A stretch of 64,000 nucleotides of DNA from Sessilibacter corallicola (GCF_021290925.1 NZ_JAJSLX010000003.1:496001-560000); one strand, 5' to 3'; counted from the stretch's first letter, positions 10,699 to 22,090 are shown. Program-made: numbers and translations. The notes: generated from the sequence alone by a model not told the origin.

Positions 10699-11887
10699 GA
10701 GCCAATCTCCTCTTGATGTTGTTTTGCACCACGAAGTGATCGATCAATGGAGCAAACAAGTTAGCAAATAGAATTGCCAACATCATACCTTCAGGGAATG
10801 CTGGGTTAACTACACGGATAACAACGACCATAAAGCCGATCAAAATACCGAAGTACCATTTACCAGTGCTTGTCATGGAAGCCGACACAGGGTCAGTTGC
10901 CATAAACACCATACCGAATGCAAAACCACCGACAACTAAATGCCAGTACCAAGGCAATTCGAACATTGGGTTGGTATCAGAACCGATGAAGTTAAACAGA
11001 GTAGAAGTTGCAATCATACCTAGCATTACGCCAGCCATAATTCGCCAAGAGGCAATCTTGGTCCAAAGCAATACCGCACCACCTAAGAAGATAGCTAAAG
11101 TAGAGACTTCACCCATTGAACCTTGCATATGACCGATGAACGCATCGTTCCAAGATAAAGAAAGCGAAGTTTGCATTGCTTCTAAACCTTGAGAAGCAGC
11201 AACAGACAACGCGGTCGCACCAGTGAATCCGTCTACAGCGGTCCATACGGTATCGCCTGACATAAACGCTGGGTAAGCGAAGAACAAAAATGCACGGCCA
11301 GATAGCGCTGGGTTCAAGAAGTTTTTACCAGTACCGCCGAATACTTCTTTACCGATAACAACACCGAAACTAATTCCGAGCGCTGCCAACCATAGAGGAA
11401 GTGTTGGAGGACATACCAAGGCAAAAAGGATAGAAGTAACAAAGAAACCTTCGTTAACTTCGTGGCCACGTTTCATGGCAAAAAGAACTTCCCAGAAACC
11501 ACCAACCACGAAAGTGACTAGGTAAATGGGTAAGAAATACAGAGCGCCGTGCCAAATACAATTCAACACACTGTTGGGATCAAAAGTACCGATAAAAGCA
11601 TCGCGCCAGTTACCAATCTCAGTTAAACCCATAGCTTCCATATTACTGTTGGCTTGCCAACCGATGTTGTACATACCGTAGAAAACTGCTGGGAAAGTAC
11701 ACATCCAAACAGTAATCATAATACGCTTAAGGTCAACACCGTCGCGAACATGGGAAGTGGTTTTAGTTACAGAACCTGGACGGTAAAACACAGTATCAAT
11801 TGCTTCATACAGTGCATACCAACTTTGCCATTTTCCACCTTTGTGGAAATTTGGCTCTAAATCATCAAGTATTTTACGTAACGACAT
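10691..11887 (-). CDS. nqrB: Na+-NQR subunit B, covalent flavoprotein and channel subunit
   Basis: Largest membrane subunit, 398 residues with about ten TM helices. It carries one covalent FMN, with the target Thr in GFTGATALS, and riboflavin, and is regarded as the sodium-translocating and quinone-reducing subunit with NqrA. Three bases separate it from nqrA. Confidence 0.95.
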   Translation of the reverse strand: MSLRKILDDLEPNFHKGGKWQSWYALYEAIDTVFYRPGSVTKTTSHVRDGVDLKRIMITVWMCTFPAVFYGMYNIGWQANSNMEAMGLTEIGNWRDAFIGTFDPNSVLNCIWHGALYFLPIYLVTFVVGGFWEVLFAMKRGHEVNEGFFVTSILFALVCPPTLPLWLAALGISFGVVIGKEVFGGTGKNFLNPALSGRAFLFFAYPAFMSGDTVWTAVDGFTGATALSVAASQGLEAMQTSLSLSWNDAFIGHMQGSMGEVSTLAIFLGGAVLLWTKIASWRIMAGVMLGMIATSTLFNFIGSDTNPMFELPWYWHLVVGGFAFGMVFMATDPVSASMTSTGKWYFGILIGFMVVVIRVVNPAFPEGMMLAILFANLFAPLIDHFVVQNNIKRRLARG

Positions 11888-11890
11888 TTA

Positions 11891-13237
11891 TTAACCCTCC
11901 AGCTCAATACGAGTTAAGTTGTCGCGGAGAATTGGGCCGTACTCATATTTTCCAGGACAAACGAACGTACAGAGAGCTAAATCCTCCTCATCAAGCTCTA
12001 AACAACCGAGTTTTTGAGCAGTATCTGTATCTAGTACAATCAACGACCGCAATAATTGCGTTGGCAAAATATCGAGTGGCATGACTCTTTCATAGTTACC
12101 TACAGGAACCATAGCACGCTCACTACCGGCGGTAGTCGTATTGAAGTCGAATTTCTTACCTGCAAACAACTTCGATATGTAGATACCCATAGTTGAGAAG
12201 TAGTTAAAACCAGGACGCAAATAATGCACAGGCGGACGATCGTCACCTTCGCGCAATGCAGAAACCTGCAAATGATATCGACCCAAGTAAGCAACAGGGC
12301 CAACAGCCGTGCGTCCACCAAAAACCGAACCGCTAACGATACGAGACTTAGGCTCGTTCAGTTCACCAGCACTAAGCTCTTGAAGGTTTGCACCAACGCG
12401 AGTTTTAACCAAACGTGGCTTATCAACAACTGGACCTGCCAAAGCAACAACACGCTCAACGAACAACTTACCTGTGGTAAACAACTTACCAACGGCAACG
12501 ACTTCTTGGTAGTTGATTGTCCAGACAGTCTTGTTAACAGACACTGGATCTAGGTGATGAATGTGAGTGCCAGGATTACCGGCTGGATGGATACCAGAGA
12601 ATTCTTCAACTTTGACCTTACTGTTTGTACCAGTAAATACATCTGCACCGGCAGCTTTACAGACAAAAACACTTCCGTCGGTCAACGCTGATAAAATGGA
12701 TAGACCGTTGGCAAAATCCTCTTTGTACTCTTGCAAAATAACCGCAGGATCAGCGGCCAATGGATTAGTGTCCATTGCATTTACAAAAATAGAACTTGGC
12801 TTTGAATCAACGGCGGGAACTTTACTGAAAGGACGGGTACGAAGTGCTGTCCATAGACCTGATTCAATCAGAGTACTGCGAACCTGCTCATCCGACAAAC
12901 CGGATAGCTGATCAACAGAATATGATTCAAACTCTTCGCTTTCACCACTTTCGTCAATATCAATAACGATGGATTGGAATACTCGCTTAGCACCGCGGTT
13001 AATCGCCGCTACGGTACCGGAGGCAGGAGCAGTGTATTTAACACCCTCGGACTTCTTATCGGTAAACAATACCTGTCCGAGTTTCACTTTATCACCCACT
13101 TGGACCAACATGGTTGGCTTCATACCATGATAATCCGACCCGATTACAGCGACGGAAGTTACTCTCGATGCGCTGTCAACGATCTGCTGGGGTGCCCCGG
13201 TAATGGGTAATTCCAATCCCTTACGGATCTTTATCAT
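11891..13237 (-). CDS. nqrA: Na+-NQR subunit A
   Basis: Peripheral quinone-binding subunit, 448 residues, starting with the family segment [12 protein letters not shown]. First gene of the eight-gene minus-strand operon nqrA-B-C-D-E-F-apbE-nqrM, which pumps Na+ out while oxidising NADH. The start has AAGG seven bases ahead. Confidence 0.95.
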   Translation of the reverse strand: MIKIRKGLELPITGAPQQIVDSASRVTSVAVIGSDYHGMKPTMLVQVGDKVKLGQVLFTDKKSEGVKYTAPASGTVAAINRGAKRVFQSIVIDIDESGESEEFESYSVDQLSGLSDEQVRSTLIESGLWTALRTRPFSKVPAVDSKPSSIFVNAMDTNPLAADPAVILQEYKEDFANGLSILSALTDGSVFVCKAAGADVFTGTNSKVKVEEFSGIHPAGNPGTHIHHLDPVSVNKTVWTINYQEVVAVGKLFTTGKLFVERVVALAGPVVDKPRLVKTRVGANLQELSAGELNEPKSRIVSGSVFGGRTAVGPVAYLGRYHLQVSALREGDDRPPVHYLRPGFNYFSTMGIYISKLFAGKKFDFNTTTAGSERAMVPVGNYERVMPLDILPTQLLRSLIVLDTDTAQKLGCLELDEEDLALCTFVCPGKYEYGPILRDNLTRIELEG

Positions 13238-13781
13238 ACACCTTGCCTAATCACACTAGTTGGATTGTAAACAGAATCCAATAATGCCCCTAATTCATAA
13301 AGGCTGGATGCTGCACGCTTTTTTTGATTTTGCTATTTAAAAATCTGAGATACATACAAGTAAAAGCTCACGCTTTGCTGTATGTCAATGTATACAAGAC
13401 CAATAGCAATAATTATTGTGAAATGCGCGAAGGCAATTTCGAGCTTATCAGTGGAGAACATGCTGAGGTGAATTCAATCACACCCAGACCTATCACACAC
13501 ATGATTGGGTTAAATTGAACACAAAACGGATGCAGCCGGGCCGCTCCGCACCAAAAAATCCGCGCAATTATAAGTTTCTATGGGCTTTGTTTCCAGAGTG
13601 GAAACTATGTTTTTATTACCGTTATTAAAAAAAGTCTTGTAAAGTCAAAAACTTAGGTGAATATTTCAACAGACAATAAAAAGTAACAGGTACTCAAAGA
13701 AAGGATATAAGCAAGAAAAGAGAAACCCCCAACCAGCAATCGTTTAACAATTAGCCAGTCAGGGTATTTCTATACAGGACG
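13238..13781 (-). promoter_or_regulatory. Upstream region of the nqr operon, with a candidate promoter
   Basis: 544 bases between the end of gap and nqrA hold no convincing gene. On the minus strand a TATAAT (13567-13572) lies 17 bases after TGGAAA (13590-13595), a plausible sigma-70 promoter giving a leader of about 320 bases. Just downstream is an unusually GC-rich patch around 13530-13555 in an AT-rich surrounding. No riboswitch family was recognised. Confidence 0.4.
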
Positions 13782-15230
13782 TTAAACCTGCGGATAGGCT
13801 AGATATTCAACACCAGCAATTTTTTCCAAGCAACGAACTACCTGGCAGCTGTAACCGAACTCATTGTCGTACCAGAGATAAAGAATTGCACTTTTACCGT
13901 CAACAATGGTTGCTTTAGCGTCGAAAATACACGCTTGTCTAGAACCAACGAAGTCACTTGATACCACTTCCGGAGAATTTGTGTAATCAACTTGCTGTGA
14001 CATTGGAGAATGCAAAGCGATATATCGCATGTATTCATTAACGTCTTCAGCGGTTGTTTCGTTGTCTAACTGAAGGTTAAGAATAGCCATAGAAACGTTT
14101 GGCGTAGGTACGCGAATCGCGTTGCCTGTTAGCTTACCTTTCAATTCTGGTAACGCCTTCGCCACGGCTTTAGCAGCACCGGTCTCGGTGATTACCATGT
14201 TTAATGACGCAGCACGACCACGACGCTCACCTTTGTGGTAGTTGTCGATCAAGTTCTGATCATTGGTGAAAGAGTGAACGGTTTCTACGTGTCCGTGAAT
14301 GATGCCAAATTTCTCGTTCATTGCTTTTAGTGCAGGAACGATAGCGTTGGTGGTACAAGAAGCCGCAGAAATAATAGTGTCTTCAGGCGTAATATCGTTG
14401 TGGTTGATACCGTATACGATATTCTTAAGATCGCCTTTACCTGGAGCAGTCAGCAATACTTTGGATACACCTTTACTTTGGATGTGCTGGCCAAGAGCTT
14501 CAGCGTCACGCCAAACACCAGTGTTATCAACAACCAACGCGTTGTTAATGCCGTATTCGGTGTAATCGATCTCTGCAGGGTTGTTCGCATAGATAACGCG
14601 AATCTCATTGCCGTTGATTACTAGGCTATTGCGCTCTTCGTCGATGCGAATGGTACCTTTGAAAGAACCGTGAACAGAGTCACGACGCAGAAGGCTCGCT
14701 CGCTTAACCAAATCGTTTTCTGCTTTACCTTTGCGAACTACGATAGCTCGAACACGCAAAGACTCACCACTACCTGATTTCTCAACCAGAAGACGAGCAA
14801 CCAATCGGCCGATACGACCAAAGCCGTATAAGATAACGTCTTGTGGCTCACTCAAAGGTGCTTGACCGCCTAGCAATCCAGCCAACTCTTCTGCAGCAAA
14901 CTTTTCAGCGTCAAAATTTTCACCTGAAGCCATTGCCTTAACAGTCAACTTACCAAGGTCAATTCGCGCGGCACTCAAATTTAATTTTGATAACGCTTCC
15001 AAAATTGGAAAAGTTTCAAACTCAGAAAGTTCGTTATCTTCGACTTGGCGAACAAAACGATGAGCTTTCATAATATCGATAACTGAACGATTGATCAGCG
15101 GCTTTCCATACATGCTGATTACTACGTTTTTTTCTCGGTAAAGACCGCCGATCAAAGGAATCATTGATTCGGCAAGTGCTTCGCGTTGTTTCCAGTCCTT
15201 GAAATAATCATCCGGTTTTGGTCGATTCAC
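13782..15230 (-). CDS. gap: Glyceraldehyde-3-phosphate dehydrogenase, long form
   Basis: NAD(P)-dependent oxidation of glyceraldehyde 3-phosphate to 1,3-bisphosphoglycerate. 482 residues from the GTG at 15230, which has AGGAAGG nine bases ahead; the upstream in-frame extension to 15329 is unlike the family. The first roughly 125 residues are the extra N-terminal domain of the long Pseudomonas-type enzyme (about 487 residues against 330 for the glycolytic form). Then come the Rossmann start YGFGRIGR and the catalytic Cys in SAASCTTNA. In Pseudomonas this paralogue is also divergent from mfd and is linked to gluconeogenic growth. Confidence 0.9.
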   Translation of the reverse strand: MNRPKPDDYFKDWKQREALAESMIPLIGGLYREKNVVISMYGKPLINRSVIDIMKAHRFVRQVEDNELSEFETFPILEALSKLNLSAARIDLGKLTVKAMASGENFDAEKFAAEELAGLLGGQAPLSEPQDVILYGFGRIGRLVARLLVEKSGSGESLRVRAIVVRKGKAENDLVKRASLLRRDSVHGSFKGTIRIDEERNSLVINGNEIRVIYANNPAEIDYTEYGINNALVVDNTGVWRDAEALGQHIQSKGVSKVLLTAPGKGDLKNIVYGINHNDITPEDTIISAASCTTNAIVPALKAMNEKFGIIHGHVETVHSFTNDQNLIDNYHKGERRGRAASLNMVITETGAAKAVAKALPELKGKLTGNAIRVPTPNVSMAILNLQLDNETTAEDVNEYMRYIALHSPMSQQVDYTNSPEVVSSDFVGSRQACIFDAKATIVDGKSAILYLWYDNEFGYSCQVVRCLEKIAGVEYLAYPQV

Positions 15231-15503
15231 GTGAGTACACCTTCCTATTTTGCTTGAAATGGTGCAGAAGAATTCTGCTTTGCCCCAATTGGGAGTCGGT
15301 ATTATCCAGACATCGCGAGCTGATCGCAATAACTGGGAAAATAGTGTGACTTAATTCTCGTATAAAATTTTGTAAAAATCCCATAAAACAAGGGAAAAAC
15401 TCTAAACCTGCAATAATTTAATAGAAATTCAGTATTTAAGTACGAATTTATCGAACAAGCCGCTACAATTGCGCCGAAATTTAATCAACTCTAGATTGCT
15501 GGT

Positions 15504-18500
15504 ATGTTTTCTGCGCTAAATCCGCCTAAATACGAAAAAAATCAATCCATTTGGAGCAATTTAAATCGAACGTCTCTAGCGTTATCGATAGTTTCCTATG
15601 CGACTAAAACACCTGCTCGTTATATTGCTGTCACGCAAGATACAGCCAGCGCGACTTTATTAGAGCAGGAAATTCTGAGCTTTAGTAAAGGAAAGAAAAA
15701 TTGTCCTTTAGTCGTACATTTTCCCGACTGGGAAACACTGCCCTACGATCACTTCTCGCCTCACGCCGATATCATCTCCGAACGTTTAGAAGCACTCTAT
15801 AAAATAAGCACGAACGAATCGGTGATTGTTATTATCCCGATTACCTCATTAATGGTGCGGCTGTCTCCGAAGGGTTTCCTAGATGGACGAAGCTTAATTC
15901 TAAATTGCGGTGACCTACTCGATATCGAAGCGAGCCGAACTCGCCTTGAAGACGGAGGCTATCGCAGAGTCGACACTGTATTAGAACACGGTGAATACGC
16001 CATTCGAGGTTCGATCATCGACATCTTTGCGATGGGTGAAAACGAGCCTTATAGAATTGATTTGTTTGACTCAGAAATTGACAGTATTCGAACTTTCGAT
16101 CCGTCGACACAAATCACCACAACCAGCGTCGAGAATTTAAAGCTGCTGCCTGCGCACGAATTTCCGCTGGATCAAAATGGCATTAAAATCTTCAGAGATC
16201 ACTGGCATTCTACGTTTGATGTCGACCACAAATCGTGCCCTATTTATCAAGATATTTGCGACGGAATCTCTCCCCCAGGCATCGAATATTATTTGCCGTT
16301 ATTTTTTGAAACCATGGGAAGCTTGCTGGATTATTTCCCCAAGCCAACCCAAATTTTCACACTCGGGAATTTAAGCGAAGCCGCCGACGCTTACTGGGCT
16401 GAAATTAATGCTCGGTACACAAATTTAAACGTCGATCCAAGACGTCCATTACTCAAACCAACGTCAATTTACTTTACCGTTGAAGAGCTTTTTTCCCGCT
16501 TAAAAAGCTATGATTCAATTAATGTCTCCGAAAAAAATAACGGTTTAAAAGCGGCAACCCAACCACTGCCTGCACTGGGAATCGACAATCAATCGGACCG
16601 CCCTTTTAAAGCTTTAGAAAACTTTGTAAAAGGTTTTAAAGGCAAATTGTTATTTTGTGCAGACACCGCCGGACGTAAAGAAATATTAATTGAGCAATTA
16701 CAAAAAATTAGTATTAAACCCGAAACCGTCGACGATTTCTGGCAATGCTTAGCGTCAAAAAATGCAATTAACATCGCTCAATGCCCGATAGAAAAAGGCG
16801 TTATTTTAGATGCCGACGACTCCGCCATTGCATTAATCGCAGAGTCCGATTTATACGGAACACGATTAGCACCCACTCGACGCCGAAAAAAATCGGTTGA
16901 TGCAACAGAACAAGTCATCAAGCATTTAACCGAATTGGCGATTGACGCACCTGTCGTTCATATTGATCACGGCGTTGGGCGTTACCGAGGTTTACAACTC
17001 ATTGAAAGTGACGGCCAGGCCAGTGAATTTTTGACTTTAGAATACGCTGAAGAAGCAAAGCTGTACGTGCCGGTTGAAAACCTTCACTTAATCAGCCGAT
17101 ACAGCGGAGCCGATCCCGATCTTGCCCCACTCCACCGTCTCGGTTCAGAAGCGTGGAGCAAGGCAAAACACAAAGCTGCAGAAAAAGTTCGCGATGCCGC
17201 CGCAGAACTGCTCGCCATTTACGCGCAACGCGCAGCACGTCGAGGTACCGCCTTCCCCGACCCGGCGGAACATTACCAACAATTTGCGGCGAGTTTTCCG
17301 TTCGAAGAAACCGAAGACCAGCAAACCGCCATTGACGCCGTCATTGGTGACATGCTTTCCAACCAGCCCATGGATCGCCTCGTATGTGGAGATGTCGGCT
17401 TCGGTAAAACCGAAGTCGCCATGCGAGCAGCGTTTATCGCCGCCATTTCAGGAAAACAGGTCGCGGTCATGGTGCCAACCACCCTGCTCGCTCAACAACA
17501 TTTCGATAACTTTAATGATCGTTTCGCCCAATGGCCCGTCCAAGTTGGCTTGTTATCCCGATTTCAAACCAACACCCAAGCAAATAAAACCCTGGAGCAA
17601 GTTAAAGAAGGTACCATTGATATTATCATCGGCACGCACAAGCTCATTCAATCCGATGTTAAATACCGTGATCTAGGCCTGGTGATTATCGACGAAGAAC
17701 ACCGTTTTGGCGTTCGCCAAAAAGATCGCTTTAAATCCCTACGCGCCGAAATTGACGTTTTGGCAATGACAGCAACACCGATTCCACGAACGCTAAATAT
17801 GTCGATGCAGGGCGTGAGAGATCTGTCCATCATCGCCACACCGCCAGCGAAACGCTTGTCGGTTAAAACCTTTGTTCAAGAAAACCAACCCGGCATTATT
17901 AAAGAGGCGATACTTCGCGAAATTTTGCGCGGCGGCCAGGTTTATTATCTGCACAACGAAGTAAAAACCATTGAAAAAGCGGCGCGAGACATCGAAGAAC
18001 TCATTCCCGAAGCGCGAGTAACCTTTGGCCACGGACAAATGCGAGAACGCGAATTAGAAGTGGTTATGGACGACTTCTACCACAAACGCTTCAATGTCTT
18101 GGTTGCAACCACAATTATTGAAACCGGGCTCGATATTCCCAACGCAAATACCATCGTTATCGACAGAGCCGATAAATTCGGCCTTGCACAACTTCATCAG
18201 CTTCGCGGACGCGTTGGTCGATCTCACCACCAAGCGTACGCATATTTGTTAACGCCACCGCACAAGAAGCTCACGCAAGACGCAACCAAGCGCTTGGAAG
18301 CAATCAGCCAAGCAACGGAACTCGGCGCCGGCTTTACACTGGCAACACACGATTTGGAAATTCGTGGTGCGGGTGAATTACTGGGCGAAGAGCAAAGCGG
18401 GCAAATTCAACACGTTGGCTTCTCGCTTTATATGGATATGCTCGATCGAGCCGTCAAATCCATCAAATCCGGCAAACTTGAGGTTGAATCTATCGAAAAC

Positions 18501-18950
18501 CGCGAGGAAACCGAAATAAACTTAAGAATTCCCGCGCTAATCCCAGAAGATTATCTCCCCGATGTTCATTTAAGGTTGATGCTTTATAAGCGTCTAGCCA
18601 ATACCAGCAGCGAACAGGAATTAAATGACCTTCAAGTAGAAATCATCGATCGCTTTGGATTATTACCGGAACAAACCAAAAATCTCATTCGGGTTAATCG
18701 TTTGAGATTCACCGCCGATGCCCTAGGCATTAAGAAAATTGAAGCCAATAATCGTCAAATTAAATTGGACTTTAAAGCAAATACCGAAGTTGACCCGCTA
18801 ACCATTGTTACTTTAGTTCAGAAGTTTCCAACTAAGTACCAAATGGAAGGCGCAAATAAATTTAAATTCCTGGATACTTTGGATAATCCGGAGTCTAAAC
18901 TCCGAGGCGCAGAACAGCTTCTGAATACGTTAACATCGAAATCCAAATAG
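15504..18950 (+). CDS. mfd: Transcription-repair coupling factor Mfd
   Basis: ATP-dependent translocase that removes RNA polymerase stalled at DNA lesions and recruits UvrA. 1148 residues, the normal length. In order: UvrB-like N-terminal domain, a CarD-like RNA polymerase interaction domain from about residue 482 (HIDHGVGRYRG), superfamily 2 motor with Walker A GDVGFGKTE near residue 629 and DEEH near 729, motif VI in HQLRGRVGRS, and the C-terminal TRCF domain. The 273-base gap to the divergent gap gene must hold both promoters. Confidence 0.97.
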   Translation: MFSALNPPKYEKNQSIWSNLNRTSLALSIVSYATKTPARYIAVTQDTASATLLEQEILSFSKGKKNCPLVVHFPDWETLPYDHFSPHADIISERLEALYKISTNESVIVIIPITSLMVRLSPKGFLDGRSLILNCGDLLDIEASRTRLEDGGYRRVDTVLEHGEYAIRGSIIDIFAMGENEPYRIDLFDSEIDSIRTFDPSTQITTTSVENLKLLPAHEFPLDQNGIKIFRDHWHSTFDVDHKSCPIYQDICDGISPPGIEYYLPLFFETMGSLLDYFPKPTQIFTLGNLSEAADAYWAEINARYTNLNVDPRRPLLKPTSIYFTVEELFSRLKSYDSINVSEKNNGLKAATQPLPALGIDNQSDRPFKALENFVKGFKGKLLFCADTAGRKEILIEQLQKISIKPETVDDFWQCLASKNAINIAQCPIEKGVILDADDSAIALIAESDLYGTRLAPTRRRKKSVDATEQVIKHLTELAIDAPVVHIDHGVGRYRGLQLIESDGQASEFLTLEYAEEAKLYVPVENLHLISRYSGADPDLAPLHRLGSEAWSKAKHKAAEKVRDAAAELLAIYAQRAARRGTAFPDPAEHYQQFAASFPFEETEDQQTAIDAVIGDMLSNQPMDRLVCGDVGFGKTEVAMRAAFIAAISGKQVAVMVPTTLLAQQHFDNFNDRFAQWPVQVGLLSRFQTNTQANKTLEQVKEGTIDIIIGTHKLIQSDVKYRDLGLVIIDEEHRFGVRQKDRFKSLRAEIDVLAMTATPIPRTLNMSMQGVRDLSIIATPPAKRLSVKTFVQENQPGIIKEAILREILRGGQVYYLHNEVKTIEKAARDIEELIPEARVTFGHGQMRERELEVVMDDFYHKRFNVLVATTIIETGLDIPNANTIVIDRADKFGLAQLHQLRGRVGRSHHQAYAYLLTPPHKKLTQDATKRLEAISQATELGAGFTLATHDLEIRGAGELLGEEQSGQIQHVGFSLYMDMLDRAVKSIKSGKLEVESIENREETEINLRIPALIPEDYLPDVHLRLMLYKRLANTSSEQELNDLQVEIIDRFGLLPEQTKNLIRVNRLRFTADALGIKKIEANNRQIKLDFKANTEVDPLTIVTLVQKFPTKYQMEGANKFKFLDTLDNPESKLRGAEQLLNTLTSKSK

Positions 18951-18970
18951 ATACGATTAGACAAATATTT

Positions 18971-20035
18971 ATGAAAACACACCAACTCACAAAAACTGCC
19001 TGTGACAACAGCCAACAACAACGGCTTTTGAGAAGAAAATCGCCACAAAAATTTGCGCTGCGTTTTCTTCAACTCTCACTCGGTTTTTTATTCGTTAATG
19101 GCGACGCCCTAGCGCAATCAGATTCTAACAACGAACGTTGGTATCAAGTTGAATTGCTGGTTTTTTCCCAAACCTTAAATCCAGCAGACGCGGGAGAAAT
19201 TTGGCCAACCGACATTGCTTTAGCCTACCCTCCCGGAACAGTATTGCTTACCTCCGGTGAAGAAATTCAATTACAGGATTCTGATAACCCAGAAACTACC
19301 GCTGGCAATTTACTGGATAATGACGCCAACACTCTCAGTAGCGAGGCGGAAATTAACAGCAATTTATCGTTAAGTAACGATTTAACGTTAAACGCTGAAA
19401 TTAAACCGCAATTGCCGCAAGCATTTACGCATTTAGCCGAGGATCAACTGTCACTGACTGCACAAAAAAATCGACTTGAGCGCAATAATCAGTATCGAGT
19501 GCTGAAACACATTGCTTGGCGACAGCCTATTTCAGAAAAAACCAACGCTAAATCAGTTGTCATTACCGGCGGCGACCAATTTGACGATCACTTCGAATTA
19601 GAAGGAACAGTATCGGTTAGCGCTTCACGTTATTTACATTTGCAAACCAACTTGTGGCTTACTCAATTTTATCCAAACCTCGGCACGGACGAATCCACCA
19701 ACCTGTGGCCAGACCTCCCAGAAATACCAAAACCTATAACTGACACTATTAATCTTGCCAACAGTAACGATTTTTCATTAAATACTGATTCTGAAAATCT
19801 TTTTGACCCACTTGGAAATTTTAATTCCGGTTTAAGTGACAATACTTCGTTCGCAAGTTTTGGCACTGGGGAGAATGTATCTCTAAAACCGTATTTAATT
19901 GACCAAATTATTTTATTGTCACAATCGAGAAAAATGCGCAGCAACGAGCTGCATTATATTGATCACCCCGCCATTGGGGTTTTAGCAAAAGTTACTCCCT
20001 GGGAACCAGAAGCTTCAAACAGTAGTGAATTTTAA
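18971..20035 (+). CDS. csiV: CsiV-family periplasmic protein
   Basis: 354 residues with an N-terminal signal peptide (hydrophobic stretch FALRFLQLSLGFLFVNGDALAQ) and the family start RWYQVELLVFSQ. The C-terminal part HYIDHPAIGVLAKVTPW is typical. In Vibrio cholerae, CsiV is a peptidoglycan-binding protein needed for PBP1A-dependent wall synthesis. The middle is acidic, Asn/Leu-rich and low in complexity. It starts 20 bases after mfd, as in Pseudomonas, so is probably co-transcribed. The role here is inferred from the family. Confidence 0.8.
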   Translation: MKTHQLTKTACDNSQQQRLLRRKSPQKFALRFLQLSLGFLFVNGDALAQSDSNNERWYQVELLVFSQTLNPADAGEIWPTDIALAYPPGTVLLTSGEEIQLQDSDNPETTAGNLLDNDANTLSSEAEINSNLSLSNDLTLNAEIKPQLPQAFTHLAEDQLSLTAQKNRLERNNQYRVLKHIAWRQPISEKTNAKSVVITGGDQFDDHFELEGTVSVSASRYLHLQTNLWLTQFYPNLGTDESTNLWPDLPEIPKPITDTINLANSNDFSLNTDSENLFDPLGNFNSGLSDNTSFASFGTGENVSLKPYLIDQIILLSQSRKMRSNELHYIDHPAIGVLAKVTPWEPEASNSSEF

Positions 20036-20142
20036 AGTTTTACATTGTCGAATTTTGAAAATTTGAATACAAACAACAAAATTATAAATAAAATTGGTAA
20101 AACTGGTTTATCGCAGGGAGGCTTACATTAAGGAGCTTAAAC

Positions 20143-20487
20143 GTGGATAACGTTAAATTTTATAAATGCTTAGCGGATGATACTCGCCTACAGTGCATAC
20201 TGTTGATTCACCAAGAAAAAGAATTGTGTGTTTGTGAACTCACTGAGGCACTCGGCACAATCCAACCTAAAATTTCTCGCCATTTGGCACAGTTGAGAAG
20301 TTCTGGCGTATTGCAAGATCGCCGACAAGGCCAATGGATTTTTTACAGCATTCACCCAGAATTACCCAGTTGGGCAAAAGACGTTATTGCCACCACTCAC
20401 ACAAACAGCTTTGACTATTTGCAGGCCTCGACCGAGCGTTTGCGTGTTATGGGCGAACGTCCCGATCGCCAAGCCGCTTGCTGTTAG
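20143..20487 (+). CDS. arsR: ArsR/SmtB-family arsenic-responsive repressor
   Basis: 114-residue winged-helix repressor. The metalloid site ELCVCEL is present in the recognition-helix region, the classic ArsR pattern for As(III) or Sb(III) binding, followed by the DNA-recognition part IQPKISRHLAQLRSSGVL. The C-terminus ends in a Cys pair. Starts at GTG with AAGGAG six bases ahead. Followed by arsC and an ACR3 pump on the same strand, so it probably represses the whole operon and is released by arsenite. Confidence 0.93.
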   Translation: MDNVKFYKCLADDTRLQCILLIHQEKELCVCELTEALGTIQPKISRHLAQLRSSGVLQDRRQGQWIFYSIHPELPSWAKDVIATTHTNSFDYLQASTERLRVMGERPDRQAACC

Positions 20488-20539
20488 CGCCTTTGTCCTC
20501 ACACAGCTATTCACAATATACGTTTTTTCGTATACATTT

Positions 20540-20566
20540 GACCTATACTTTCTTAGCGTATAGGTC
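20540..20566. promoter_or_regulatory. Perfect 9-bp inverted repeat in front of arsC
   Basis: GACCTATAC at 20540-20548 and GTATAGGTC at 20558-20566 with a 9-base spacer. It ends 5 bases before the arsC GTG, so it covers the place where the ribosome binding site should be. It may be a second operator, or an RNA hairpin controlling arsC translation. Confidence 0.5.
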
Positions 20567-20571
20567 AATTC

Positions 20572-21045
20572 GTGAAAATCTTATTCATTTGCACCCACAA
20601 TCGTTGTCGCAGCGTCCTCAGTGAAGCCATCACCAATCACCTTTCTGACGGCTCCTTACAAGCCTTTAGCGCAGGTAGCCAGCCTGTCGGCGAAGTGCAC
20701 CCACTGACCCTAAAATATTTACAAGAAGCAGGCATTTCTATCGACGGCTTGGCCAGTAAATCCTGGGATAAGTTCGAATCAGACCAGCCTGAGCTTGTGG
20801 TCACAGTCTGTGATAGCGCCGCTAACGAAGCCTGCCCAGTGTGGTTTGGAAACACCATAAAGCTGCACTGGGGTTTATCAGACCCATCAAAAATAACCGG
20901 CTCAGAAGAAGATGTAGCCGCTGCATTTCGCAGTACGATTAACATCATTCACAATCGAATTAAGGCACTGCTTGCCTTGGATTTAAACGCCCTAGCCCCC
21001 GATCAAAAAATCGCAGAACTCAACCACATTGCCGAGATCAGCTAA
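20572..21045 (+). CDS. arsC: Arsenate reductase ArsC, low-molecular-weight phosphatase type
   Basis: Reduces arsenate to arsenite. 157 residues with the phosphatase-like P-loop CTHNRCRS at residues 7-14 (CX5R) and the later Cys pair region (TVCDSAANEACPVW) used for the intramolecular disulfide relay, which suggests the thioredoxin-coupled type. Start is GTG with a weak ribosome site inside an inverted repeat. The gene ends directly at the acr3 ATG. Confidence 0.92.
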   Translation: MKILFICTHNRCRSVLSEAITNHLSDGSLQAFSAGSQPVGEVHPLTLKYLQEAGISIDGLASKSWDKFESDQPELVVTVCDSAANEACPVWFGNTIKLHWGLSDPSKITGSEEDVAAAFRSTINIIHNRIKALLALDLNALAPDQKIAELNHIAEIS

Positions 21046-22062
21046 ATGGGAATTTTCGAGCGTTACCTAACCGTTTGGGTCGCCCTGGGTATTTTAGCGG
21101 GCGTTGTTCTGGGTAATTTTCTTCCTGGACTCTTTCAAGTCATTGCCGGTTTAGAGTTTGCCCACGTCAATATTCCCGTCGCTATCCTTATTTGGATCAT
21201 GATCTACCCAATGATGGTTCAAGTGGATTTCACGTCCATCAAAGACGTCGGCAAAAAACCCAAAGGATTAATTTTAACGCTGTCGGTCAATTGGCTGATT
21301 AAACCCTTTACGATGGCCGCTTTGGGCGTTTTATTTTTCCATTACATTTTTGCAGACTTCGTCGATCCGCAAACCGCCAACGAATACATCGCAGGTATGA
21401 TTTTGCTCGGAGTGGCACCGTGTACGGCCATGGTATTTGTCTGGAGCCAACTGACCAAGGGTGATGCGAACTATACTCTGGTTCAGGTTTCGGTGAATGA
21501 CATCATCATGATTTTCACCTTTGCTCCGATTGCTGGAATTTTGCTTGGCGTTACCGATATCACCATTCCTTGGCAAACGTTAATATTATCTGTCGTCTTG
21601 TATGTGGTTTTACCGTTAGTTGCGGGCTTTCTAACACGTAAACATTTTGACGGCAGAACAGACGACTTAAACGCGTGGATTCATAAATTAAAACCGGCAT
21701 CCATTGTTGGTTTAATTATGACCGTTGTATTACTGTTTGCTTTTCAAGCAGAAGTGATGCTGAAAAAGCCGCTCGACATTGTATTAATTGCCATTCCACT
21801 GATTATTCAAACCTACGGTATTTTCTTTATCGCGTACTACGCGGCTAAGAAAATGCGATTACCGCACAATGTCGCCGCGCCCGCGTGCATGATTGGAACA
21901 TCAAATTTCTTTGAACTCGCGGTTGCTGTTGCTATTTCACTGTTTGGTTTGAATTCGCCAGCGGCACTGGCCACGGTAGTGGGTGTACTGGTTGAAGTCC
22001 CGGTCATGTTGTCATTGGTCGCCTTGGCGAACAGAACACGGCATTGGTTTGCCTACACGTAA
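21046..22062 (+). CDS. acr3: Arsenite efflux transporter, ACR3 family
   Basis: Inner-membrane As(III) carrier of 338 residues and about ten TM helices. The conserved Cys in [13 protein letters not shown] and the acidic motif [16 protein letters not shown] are both visible. It begins on the base after the arsC stop codon, so translation is coupled. Exports the arsenite formed by ArsC. Confidence 0.94.
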   Translation: MGIFERYLTVWVALGILAGVVLGNFLPGLFQVIAGLEFAHVNIPVAILIWIMIYPMMVQVDFTSIKDVGKKPKGLILTLSVNWLIKPFTMAALGVLFFHYIFADFVDPQTANEYIAGMILLGVAPCTAMVFVWSQLTKGDANYTLVQVSVNDIIMIFTFAPIAGILLGVTDITIPWQTLILSVVLYVVLPLVAGFLTRKHFDGRTDDLNAWIHKLKPASIVGLIMTVVLLFAFQAEVMLKKPLDIVLIAIPLIIQTYGIFFIAYYAAKKMRLPHNVAAPACMIGTSNFFELAVAVAISLFGLNSPAALATVVGVLVEVPVMLSLVALANRTRHWFAYT

Positions 22063-22090
22063 CTTAACTCCAGAAGACTCAATAAACCAA

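Noticed and set aside
13324-13518. 64-codon frame upstream of nqrA
   Set aside because: No ribosome site and no family; lies in the likely nqr leader.
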